Below, one piece after another: positions 7,912 through 13,808 of a stretch of DNA of 13,808 nt. The notes under the pieces are model-generated. The model did not search any database. It was not told the origin of the DNA and worked only from the letters and a program-made list of their open reading frames with translations. The stretch covers positions 1-13,808 of the forward strand of contig JAIRXI010000366.1 in the NCBI GenBank assembly GCA_031268395.1, given 5' to 3'. The first letter of the stretch is position 1. Each line of letters opens with the position of its first letter. Source of the stretch: Tannerella sp. Its GTDB lineage: Bacteria; Bacteroidota; Bacteroidia; Bacteroidales; Tannerellaceae. The translations under genes were made by a program, and so were the position numbers.

Positions 7912-7959
7912 CTGTTTCGATGCGGACACGCGGCGGGAAAAACTCCCGGAAAAAGATGC

Positions 7960-7999
7960 GTGAAAGACGCTTTCACCGAAACGTGAAGTGTGACTTCAC
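7960..7999. repeat. Pair of 17-nt hairpin palindromes, 23-nt phase
   Basis: GTGAAAGACGCTTTCAC (7960-7976) and GTGAAGTGTGACTTCAC (7983-7999) are each perfect 7-bp inverted repeats around a 3-base centre. They share the GTGAA/TTCAC ends. Their starts are 23 bases apart, the same period as the larger array at 13236-13346. They lie in the short region between the convergent rprY and susD genes, on the 3' side of susD. They could protect the 3' end of the susCD transcript or bind a protein; neither is shown. Confidence 0.6.
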
Positions 8000-8038
8000 T
8001 TCAATGGATTTTACAGACAGCGTCATGTCCGGCAAGAG

Positions 8039-9841
8039 TCACTTCCATAGCGGATGCTGCTGCAATGCTTTCGTCGGGCTTGCATTGATGGCTGATTCCG
8101 GAATGGGCCATACCCAGTATCTGCCGCCGGGAAAGGCGGTCGTATTGACCAACTCTCCGCCATTCGCCCCGTTCGGAATTTCAAACGTTTCCGTTTTACT
8201 GCCGTCCAGACTGACGGGCACGGTCAGTTCCTCCAGCCAGGAAGCCGGCGTGCCGTCGGGATTGAACGTTTTGGCGATGCTGATGGAGTATTGCTGAAAA
8301 TTGTTCAGCCTCTCTTCGAGCAGACGCCAGCGCTTCAGATCCCAGTAACGCTTCCCCTCGCAGAGCAGTTCCACCACCCGTTCGTTACGGATCAGCGTCC
8401 GAAGGCTTTCCGTCGTCGGATTCGTGGCAGCGGTAACGGCCGGCATCCCGACGCGCGCACGCAGCTCGGTCAGGGCATTGCGCACCTCGTCCGAGGCGCC
8501 GCTGGCCTCGTTCATCGCTTCGGCATACATGAGCAGCAGTTCTCCGAACCGGTAATTGATATAGCTGGTATAACCGCCTCCGCTGCCCGTATACCGGTCC
8601 CAGTACTTGATGTTGATGTAGCCCGTCGGGGAACGGTCGATCGACGAAAGAAGCGTTTTTATATAATTGACGTTTTGAACAATCGTCTTGTTGCCGTCAT
8701 TGTCGTAATGAAATTCCGAAAGCGTGTTGCCCACCCACTGGCTGCCGTCCTGCGCGGTACAGATCCGTCCCGGATAGATCGTCGTCAGGCCGAATCGCGG
8801 GTCGCGGCTGTCGAACGGCTTTTCCGGGTCGTAGAGCTGACTTTTGCTTATGGGCAGTCCGTCCGTACACTCGTACATGTCTACACATTCCTGCGTCGGG
8901 GAAAAATCGCCCCAGCCAAGGGTGGAATAGGGCACATGAGGGCCGAAATTGTAGTAGCAGAAAGAAGTGGTGGCGACATCTTTCAGGCGCACCCATTCGT
9001 ACACGATTTCTTTCTGCGGCTCCGCTTCCGCCTGCCGGTCGGCAATGAACAGACTGTTGTAGTCGCTGCTCAGGCCGTAGCCCTTGCTTCTTGCCTCCGC
9101 CAGCATGGCCTGTGCCGCCGTTGCCGCGTCGCTGTATCGTGCGCCGGAAAGCGTTTCTTCATAGTAGCCGGCGGTATAGAGCAGCAGTTCGGTTTTCAGC
9201 GTCAGGGCGACCAGTTTGGTCAGCCGTCCCCTTTCGCGCTCGGCCGGTCCCAGGCTTGGCAGCAGTTCGATGGCCCGGTTGATGTGGCTCAGTGCTTCCG
9301 CAAACACTTCTTCCTTTGGCGAAGAAGGGATGTCCGATTCGGCGATGTCGAGCACCTTGCGGACAATGGGCACGCTTTCATACGCCCTGAACATCACAAA
9401 GTAGCGATACGCCAGCAGATAATAGGCCGTTCCCATGTACAGGTTTTTATTCTCTGCGCTCAGCTCGATGTTGTCGATATTGTCGAGCAGCGTGTAGGCG
9501 TTGCGGATTGACGACCAGTTCCAGTACAGTCCCGCGGCGCCGGAAGAAGCCGTCATGGCGCCGTTGTGCAGCTCCGCATAGCTCCGGTTGCCCGATTTGG
9601 AGGACCAGACGCCGAAGAGGTCCGAACGGAAGTCGAACCAGATCGAAGTGGCCTGATCGGTAAAAGAGGAATATAATCCGTCGGCATAGAGTTTGAAGTC
9701 TCCGTCCGATTTGAAATAGGAGTCGACCGACAGATTGTTTTCAGGCAGTTTGGTCAGGTAATCCTCACACGACGTCATGCCTGTCATCGCAGCGATGGCC
9801 AGGAGCCAAAGGCATTTTGCATATTTTCTATAAGTATTCAT
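8039..9841 (-). CDS. SusD/RagB-family outer-membrane nutrient-binding lipoprotein
   Basis: This 600-residue surface lipoprotein should act as the lid of the SusC-type channel encoded just upstream, capturing substrate at the cell surface. The N-terminus is a lipoprotein signal (hydrophobic core about residues 10-22, then TSC with Cys25 as the lipidated residue), followed by acidic residues typical of surface export in this phylum. The family's helical repeat region occupies roughly 35-330, with YLLAYRYFVMFR a clear SusD helix. The C-terminal RagB/SusD region contains FGELLLMYAEAMNE and the hallmark RNERVVELLCEGKRYWDLKR near 483-502. The end, HPLWK, is a variant of the usual NPGW-type ending. 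It lies 30 bases behind susC in the same operon. The substrate cannot be inferred because no glycan-degrading enzyme or peptidase is linked within the window. Confidence 0.95.
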   Translation of the reverse strand: MNTYRKYAKCLWLLAIAAMTGMTSCEDYLTKLPENNLSVDSYFKSDGDFKLYADGLYSSFTDQATSIWFDFRSDLFGVWSSKSGNRSYAELHNGAMTASSGAAGLYWNWSSIRNAYTLLDNIDNIELSAENKNLYMGTAYYLLAYRYFVMFRAYESVPIVRKVLDIAESDIPSSPKEEVFAEALSHINRAIELLPSLGPAERERGRLTKLVALTLKTELLLYTAGYYEETLSGARYSDAATAAQAMLAEARSKGYGLSSDYNSLFIADRQAEAEPQKEIVYEWVRLKDVATTSFCYYNFGPHVPYSTLGWGDFSPTQECVDMYECTDGLPISKSQLYDPEKPFDSRDPRFGLTTIYPGRICTAQDGSQWVGNTLSEFHYDNDGNKTIVQNVNYIKTLLSSIDRSPTGYINIKYWDRYTGSGGGYTSYINYRFGELLLMYAEAMNEASGASDEVRNALTELRARVGMPAVTAATNPTTESLRTLIRNERVVELLCEGKRYWDLKRWRLLEERLNNFQQYSISIAKTFNPDGTPASWLEELTVPVSLDGSKTETFEIPNGANGGELVNTTAFPGGRYWVWPIPESAINASPTKALQQHPLWK

Positions 9842-9871
9842 AATTGCGTTGTTTTACTGAATGAATATGGA

Positions 9872-12800
9872 TTAAAAAGTAATGGACACTCCTCCGCTGA
9901 ACACTTTCGAAGGCCCGTAGTATACTGTCCCGCTGTTGCCGCCGTCCGTCGTGCTCAGCACGGATTCCGGATCCGTGTATTCGGTGTATCCAGGCGCATG
10001 GTAGAACAGGTTTTCACCGGTGAAGAAGACCCTCAGTCGGGAAACGTAGCATTTCTCCGTCAACTGCCGCGGCAGCGTGTAGCCTGCCTGCAGGTTTTTC
10101 AGACGGATGTACTTATAATTCCGCAGGTGATATTCGGTGGGAGAACCGAACAGGGTACTGAACTCGCCACTGATCCAGTTGTTGTCCGTCAAACGCGGCT
10201 GATCGGCCCATTTGTCGGGATTCTCCGGACTCCAGCGATTGTCGTAGTTACTTTGGAACAGGTTAAAGTGATGCCTGTTCCCGGTCGTATAGTGTCCGTC
10301 CCCGACTCTGATATCCCAGCGTTCGCCTACGCCATTGAATACGGCGGTAAAATCGAAACCTTTGTATTCGGCGCCGAGATGGAAGCCGTAAAAGTAGTGA
10401 GGCGTCGTTGTCTTTGTCGAGAAGTAGCGGTCGTCGCTGTTGAGCTGGTTGTCGCCGTTTCGGTCGATAAATTTAATGTCGCCCGGACGGGTCAGGCCAT
10501 TCGGAGGAATGACGGAGTTGTCTATTTCGTTCTGATCCACGAACAGGCCGTCGGTCTGGTACAGATAGAAACCGTTGCGCGGCCGTCCTTCCGCATAATA
10601 AGTCGTCCCTCCTATCACGATGTGTCCGCCGTCATAGCGCGGATCGGTGGATCCCAGTCCGCCAAGACTGACGACCTTGTCGCGACTGTCGGAAATGTTT
10701 CCGCCGACAGTGTATGTCACATCGCCGATCCTGTCCCGCCACGTCAATTCCAGTTCCCAGCCGCGATTGTCGATCGTGTAGGTATTCTGCACCGGCGCCG
10801 AGGCACCGAAGAGACTTGAAACGGTTGGTGTTCCGATAATGTCTTTGGTACGGTCGTAATACCAGTCGAACGAACCCGACAGGCGACTGTCCAGCAGACC
10901 GAAATCAAGCGCAAGGTTGGCGGTCGTTTTCGTTTCCCACGACAAATCCAGGTCGGGCGGCGTCCCTGTGGAGGTCGTCGTTACGGTACCGCCGCCAAAG
11001 GCATAGCTGCCACGTCCGACCGTCGTGGCAAACGGATAAAGCGCCGATCCCTGATTGCCCAGTTTCCCCCATGTGGCACGGAGTTTCAGGTTGCTCAGCC
11101 AGTCGACGTCCTTCATGAAAGCCTCTTCCCTGATCCGCCAGGCCGCGGATGCGGAAGGAAACAGCGCCCAGCGCTGTTTGGGCGAAAACCGCGACGAGCC
11201 GTCATAACGTACCGTTCCTTCCAGAATATAACGGTCTTTGAAGGCATACGTAGCGCGACCGATCAGCGAAGCCATCGCCCATTCGTCGGCCGAAGAATTG
11301 CCCGTAAAGTCAAGACCCGATCCGACGGAAGCCGACAGTTCCCGCAGTTCGTTATTGATAAACCGGTTGCGGCTGGCGGAAATATTGTCCTGCCGGTTGG
11401 TTTCCGCCTGAAATCCGGCGAAGGCGGTGATCGAATGGTCGCCCGTTCGGATACTGTAGTCCAGCGAAACGAGGTGGCTCAGGTATTGCGTCGCGCCCCA
11501 GCTTTCCGAAGCCGTCGAATAGGCGCGGTTTGTACCGGTGATTCCTCCTGCCTCATCATAAAGTGCATAGATCCGCGTAAATGAATTTTCCCGATTAAAG
11601 AAATTATTGGACGAAAGCGTATACTTCAGGAATAAATCCTTGAACAGTTCAAATTTCAAATCGGCCGAAATACGGTAGCGGTCGTAGTCGTAAAGTATAT
11701 TTCCTCCTTCGGCTAATGACTGATACGCAGTTCCGGTATAATAATGCCCGTTCGGATAATAAAACGGGTAGATGGGAGCCGCTATCAGCAGCGCGCGCAC
11801 TTGCTGCCCAACCCCGCCGCCGGCAGGACGTGTTGTGTTCTCTTTTGAATAAAATGCGTTAACGGCGATTTCCAGTCGCTCGAACGGTTTCCAGTTCAGA
11901 TTGCCCAGAAACGTGAACTTGCGGTAGTCGTCGTTCGGCAACAGGCCGTCCTGCGACAGGTATCCTGCCGAGAGATACGTTTTGAGTTTTTCCGTACCGC
12001 CCCGTACACTGATGTCATGCTGATACTGCATGGGCGTCTCCATCCAGTCAAACACCTGCGTGCGAGCCGGTTTTGCCGGATCGGAACCGTCATACTGCGC
12101 GATCATTTCTTCCGTATAGGGAGCCGTGCCGCCGTCGTTCAGAAAGGCTTCGTTATTGGCCCGCATCCATGTCTGCGAATCCACGAACTTGTTTTTCCAG
12201 TTGGCCAGCATGGATTGCTGGGCGCCGAACGTACCCTGATAGGTCACGGTCGTTTTGCCCGCCGTACCCTTTTTGGTCGTGATCAGCACCACGCCGCCGG
12301 TTGCCCTGGAACCGTAGATGGCCGCCGCCGCCGCGTCCTTCAGGATGGAAATGTTTTCAACATCGTTCGGATTCACGTCGTCGATTCCGCCGACCACCCC
12401 GTCAATCAGCACCAGTGCTCCGTTGGAAGAAAACGTACCCATCGAGGCGCCGCGAATATCTACGGTTGCCGCGCTGTAGCCGGGACGTCCCACGGTCTGA
12501 CGGATGTACACGCCGGGCGTGATGCCCTGCAGCGCCGTTGCCAGCTTGGGGATCGAGCGGCTTTCAAGCAGTTCGGTATTGACCGACGTGATGGCGCTGG
12601 TCAGACTTTCCTTTCGCTGGGTGCCGTATCCGACAACCACCACTTCTTCCAGCACCCTGGTATCTTCTTCCAACGTTATGTTCAGGGTTGTCCGGTTCGC
12701 CACGGCCACCTCCAGCGTCACATAGCCGATGTAGGAAACCGTCAGTGTCGCACCGGGAGACACCTCCAGCGAGAATTTCCCGTCCACGTCGGTGATGCTT

Positions 12801-13042
12801 CCATTGATGGCAACACCCTTCTCCACTATATTGGCGCCAATTACCGGCTCACCCGTCCGGTCGACAACCGTCCCGGTGATGCGGCTCTTTGCCTGCTGCG
12901 GTTCGGGCGTTTCCGCCGGACTGCCGTCGCGGGCATTCGTTATGCCCGTCCCCGCCGCCAGCAAAAAGGCGCACAGGATCAGGACACTTTTCATTCTGTT
13001 ACGTTTGGCATTTTTCATGCCTTCAATCACTTTGTTTATCAT
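9872..13042 (-). CDS. SusC/RagA-family TonB-linked outer-membrane transporter
   Basis: This 1,056-residue outer-membrane protein should import oligosaccharides or peptides using TonB energy, paired with the SusD lipoprotein downstream. A signal peptide core lies at about residues 17-37. A carboxypeptidase-D-like regulatory domain follows (about 54-126, ITGTVVDRTGEPVIGANI), then the TonB box and family motif LEEVVVVGYGTQRK (131-144), the plug (about 145-258, including ILKDAAAAAIYGSRATGGV) and a 22-strand barrel to the C-terminal aromatic VSITF. There is no N-terminal STN signalling domain, so FecR-type sigma control through this protein is not expected. The start at 13042 gives a long n-region; in-frame ATGs at 13018 and 12994 are alternatives, the last giving the most standard signal peptide. 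No TAnnTTTG box is visible in its leader. Confidence 0.96.
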   Translation of the reverse strand: MINKVIEGMKNAKRNRMKSVLILCAFLLAAGTGITNARDGSPAETPEPQQAKSRITGTVVDRTGEPVIGANIVEKGVAINGSITDVDGKFSLEVSPGATLTVSYIGYVTLEVAVANRTTLNITLEEDTRVLEEVVVVGYGTQRKESLTSAITSVNTELLESRSIPKLATALQGITPGVYIRQTVGRPGYSAATVDIRGASMGTFSSNGALVLIDGVVGGIDDVNPNDVENISILKDAAAAAIYGSRATGGVVLITTKKGTAGKTTVTYQGTFGAQQSMLANWKNKFVDSQTWMRANNEAFLNDGGTAPYTEEMIAQYDGSDPAKPARTQVFDWMETPMQYQHDISVRGGTEKLKTYLSAGYLSQDGLLPNDDYRKFTFLGNLNWKPFERLEIAVNAFYSKENTTRPAGGGVGQQVRALLIAAPIYPFYYPNGHYYTGTAYQSLAEGGNILYDYDRYRISADLKFELFKDLFLKYTLSSNNFFNRENSFTRIYALYDEAGGITGTNRAYSTASESWGATQYLSHLVSLDYSIRTGDHSITAFAGFQAETNRQDNISASRNRFINNELRELSASVGSGLDFTGNSSADEWAMASLIGRATYAFKDRYILEGTVRYDGSSRFSPKQRWALFPSASAAWRIREEAFMKDVDWLSNLKLRATWGKLGNQGSALYPFATTVGRGSYAFGGGTVTTTSTGTPPDLDLSWETKTTANLALDFGLLDSRLSGSFDWYYDRTKDIIGTPTVSSLFGASAPVQNTYTIDNRGWELELTWRDRIGDVTYTVGGNISDSRDKVVSLGGLGSTDPRYDGGHIVIGGTTYYAEGRPRNGFYLYQTDGLFVDQNEIDNSVIPPNGLTRPGDIKFIDRNGDNQLNSDDRYFSTKTTTPHYFYGFHLGAEYKGFDFTAVFNGVGERWDIRVGDGHYTTGNRHHFNLFQSNYDNRWSPENPDKWADQPRLTDNNWISGEFSTLFGSPTEYHLRNYKYIRLKNLQAGYTLPRQLTEKCYVSRLRVFFTGENLFYHAPGYTEYTDPESVLSTTDGGNSGTVYYGPSKVFSGGVSITF

Positions 13043-13135
13043 ACGTCATTAAATTAAATGTGAGTTTGAGTTTACTGTTAAAATGGTACTGTTTTCGCTG
13101 TTAAGCGTATCCGGCCGGAAAGTCATACCGCCCTT

Positions 13136-13170
13136 TTCCGTCCGTTTCCGTGTTTTGATTCATTCCGTGT
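13136..13170. repeat. Direct repeats TTCCGTSY upstream of susC, possible operator
   Basis: TTCCGTCC (13136-13143), TTCCGTGT (13146-13153) and TTCCGTGT (13163-13170) form three near-identical copies at 10- and 17-base steps, about 95-130 bases upstream of the susC start. Nearby, TCCGGCCGGA (13110-13119) is a 10-bp perfect palindrome. This is a plausible place for an activator that works without a standard promoter box, but no regulator can be assigned. The rest of 13043-13235 shows nothing else I can name. Confidence 0.3.
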
Positions 13171-13235
13171 CCATAGGCCTCTGTTTTATAATGTGATACA
13201 TTCACTTTCTTCTGTTTCCTGCCCGTCTGCCTTCT

Positions 13236-13346
13236 TCAGTGAAGACTCTCACCTTATAAGGTGGGAGTCTTCCACCTTATAAGGTGAGAGTCTTCCACCT
13301 TGCAAGGTGAGAGTCTTTCACCTTGCAAGGTGAGAGTCTTCACTGA
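13236..13346. repeat. Phased palindrome array: four 14-bp dyads on a 23-bp period, bounded by inverted repeats
   Basis: Palindromes CACCTTATAAGGTG (starts 13250, 13273) and CACCTTGCAAGGTG (starts 13296, 13319) repeat at exactly 23 bp. The 9-bp spacers are nearly identical (AGAGTCTTC with single changes). The array is bracketed by a perfect 14-bp inverted repeat, TCAGTGAAGACTCT (13236-13249) and AGAGTCTTCACTGA (13333-13346). With the outer half-palindromes, the arms reach 20 bp (13236-13255 and 13327-13346). The central dinucleotide changes from AT to GC in units 3 and 4, and each version keeps perfect dyad symmetry. It lies between the small gene at 13363-13608 and susC. No U-tract follows on either strand, so it is not an ordinary terminator. 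It may be a protein-binding array, an mRNA structure or a dispersed palindromic repeat. Confidence 0.9.
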
Positions 13347-13362
13347 AATCAGGCAGGAGACC

Positions 13363-13608
13363 TCAGACGACCGTGACGGGGTTTGGATACACATATTCGC
13401 GCACGTCTTTGGTGAGGGTGGAGCCGCTTGCCGTAGACTGCGTGGCCACTTTCCCGTTAACGTTCTTTGTAGCGATCTGCTTGCTTTCCATCCGGTGGAT
13501 GACGTCGTCAATATACAGCGTTCCGCGCGAGGTCGACAGCAGATAGTAGCTTACCGGCTTTTCTTTTGTAAGCTCATTCTGATGAGCAGTTGCTTTTACT
13601 AAATCCAT
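13363..13608 (-). CDS. Small hypothetical protein (81 aa)
   Basis: The ATG at 13608-13606 opens an 81-codon frame ending in TGA at 13365-13363. It is preceded by an AT-rich, A-rich leader (AAATGAAACAACA before the ATG) typical of Bacteroidales genes, and the codon use is ordinary. The protein is soluble, with no signal peptide. The first 53 residues (KPVSYYLLSTSRGTLYIDD, then VIHRMESKQIATKNVNG) look like a folded basic domain, while the last part (KVATQSTASGSTLTKDV, then REYVYPNPVTVV) is Ser/Thr-rich. The front half has a faint similarity in pattern to the N-terminus of HU-like DNA-binding proteins of this phylum; I could not verify this and do not assign the function. No frameshift is apparent. 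It is on the same strand as susC but separated by the palindrome array and a 320-base gap. Confidence 0.6.
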   Translation of the reverse strand: MDLVKATAHQNELTKEKPVSYYLLSTSRGTLYIDDVIHRMESKQIATKNVNGKVATQSTASGSTLTKDVREYVYPNPVTVV

Positions 13609-13621
13609 TGTTGTTTCATTT

Positions 13622-13629
13622 AAAAGTTA
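13622..13629 (-). promoter_or_regulatory. Weak candidate -7 box for the 81-aa gene (TAACTTTT)
   Basis: On the minus strand TAACTTTT matches five of six fixed bases of TAnnTTTG and lies 13 bases before the ATG at 13608. No good TTTG -33 box is found at the expected spacing. It is recorded only as the best candidate in this AT-rich leader. Confidence 0.2.
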
Positions 13630-13719
13630 ATATATATATGATTATGGTTGTTATACAGACTGAACCGGGTGTATTTTCAGGTGGTCGCGTACCATCATGG
13701 CGAGGACGTCCGGCGTGCC

Positions 13720-13774
13720 CGCAATGACGAATTGGATATGCGCCGTCATTGCGAGGAGGAACGACGAAGCAATC
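13720..13774. repeat. Dispersed palindromic intergenic repeat (CGTCATTGCG family)
   Basis: CGCAATGACG (13720-13729) and CGTCATTGCG (13744-13753) form a perfect 10-bp inverted repeat around a 14-base loop. The right arm continues as GAGGAACGACGAAGCAATC (13756-13774), giving a unit of the kind CGTCATTGCGAGG...GAAGCAATC. This is recognisable as a class of short repeat scattered through the intergenic DNA of many bacterial genomes. The stretch 13691-13729 looks like a second, degraded copy in reverse orientation. It has no coding potential I would accept. Confidence 0.7.
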
Positions 13775-13808
13775 GCCAAAGCAGGAAGCCCAACGCAATC
13801 CGTGCCCG

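Noticed and set aside
7920..8297. 125-codon plus-strand frame after the rprY terminator
   Set aside because: It runs across the palindrome pair and then antisense through the 3' end of susD. Its basic, low-quality translation has no family resemblance.
8291..9511. 406-codon plus-strand frame
   Set aside because: It is antisense to the susD gene and shows only shadow composition.
12017..13057. 346-codon plus-strand frame
   Set aside because: It is antisense to the N-terminal third of susC, where the signal peptide, regulatory domain and plug motifs are clear on the other strand.
13236..13346. CRISPR array
   Set aside because: The repeats are 14-bp palindromes with nearly identical 9-bp spacers. 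There are no unique spacers of about 30 bp and no cas genes.
13616..13798. 60-codon minus-strand frame
   Set aside because: It is a translation of the dispersed CGTCATTGCG repeat, with no protein-like features.

Overview
The window looks like chromosomal DNA from a Bacteroidales bacterium. The evidence is a SusC/SusD outer-membrane pair, a two-component pair of the RprX/RprY type, a single-chain PurL of about 1,230 residues, and promoters of the Bacteroidetes kind (TTTG, about 20 bases, TAnnTTTG) rather than Shine-Dalgarno-led starts. Coding DNA is rather GC-rich by eye for this group. A Tannerella-like genome is my best guess, but I cannot confirm it from the sequence alone.

Layout. Positions 1-386 are non-coding as far as I can tell and hold the 3' end of a minus-strand transcript, with a good intrinsic terminator at 255-291. 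A 57-residue two-helix membrane protein lies at 387-560 on the minus strand. Divergent from it are plsC (697-1437), for phospholipid synthesis, and purL (1516-5202), for purine synthesis, both on the plus strand. purL has its own near-ideal promoter. After an AT-rich 380-base gap come the histidine kinase rprX (5583-7124) and its response regulator rprY (7127-7855), two bases apart and clearly one operon, ended by a strong hairpin terminator at 7881-7911.

Convergent to these, on the minus strand, is a susC-susD operon (13042 down to 8039). It encodes a TonB-dependent channel and its lipoprotein lid for import of a glycan or peptide that cannot be named here. No enzyme, sigma/anti-sigma pair or hybrid sensor accompanies it, so either the locus is minimal or its enzymes lie elsewhere. 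Upstream of susC is a small gene of unknown function (13363-13608, minus). The right edge carries a dispersed palindromic repeat.

The most unusual element is at 13236-13346. Four copies of a 14-bp palindrome (CACCTTNNAAGGTG) sit on an exact 23-bp period, bracketed by 14-bp perfect inverted repeats that extend to 20-bp arms when the outer half-palindromes are included. It lies between the small gene and susC. A second pair of palindromes with the same 23-bp start-to-start spacing lies downstream of susD at 7960-7999. I see no defence system, CRISPR array, transposase, tRNA or rRNA.
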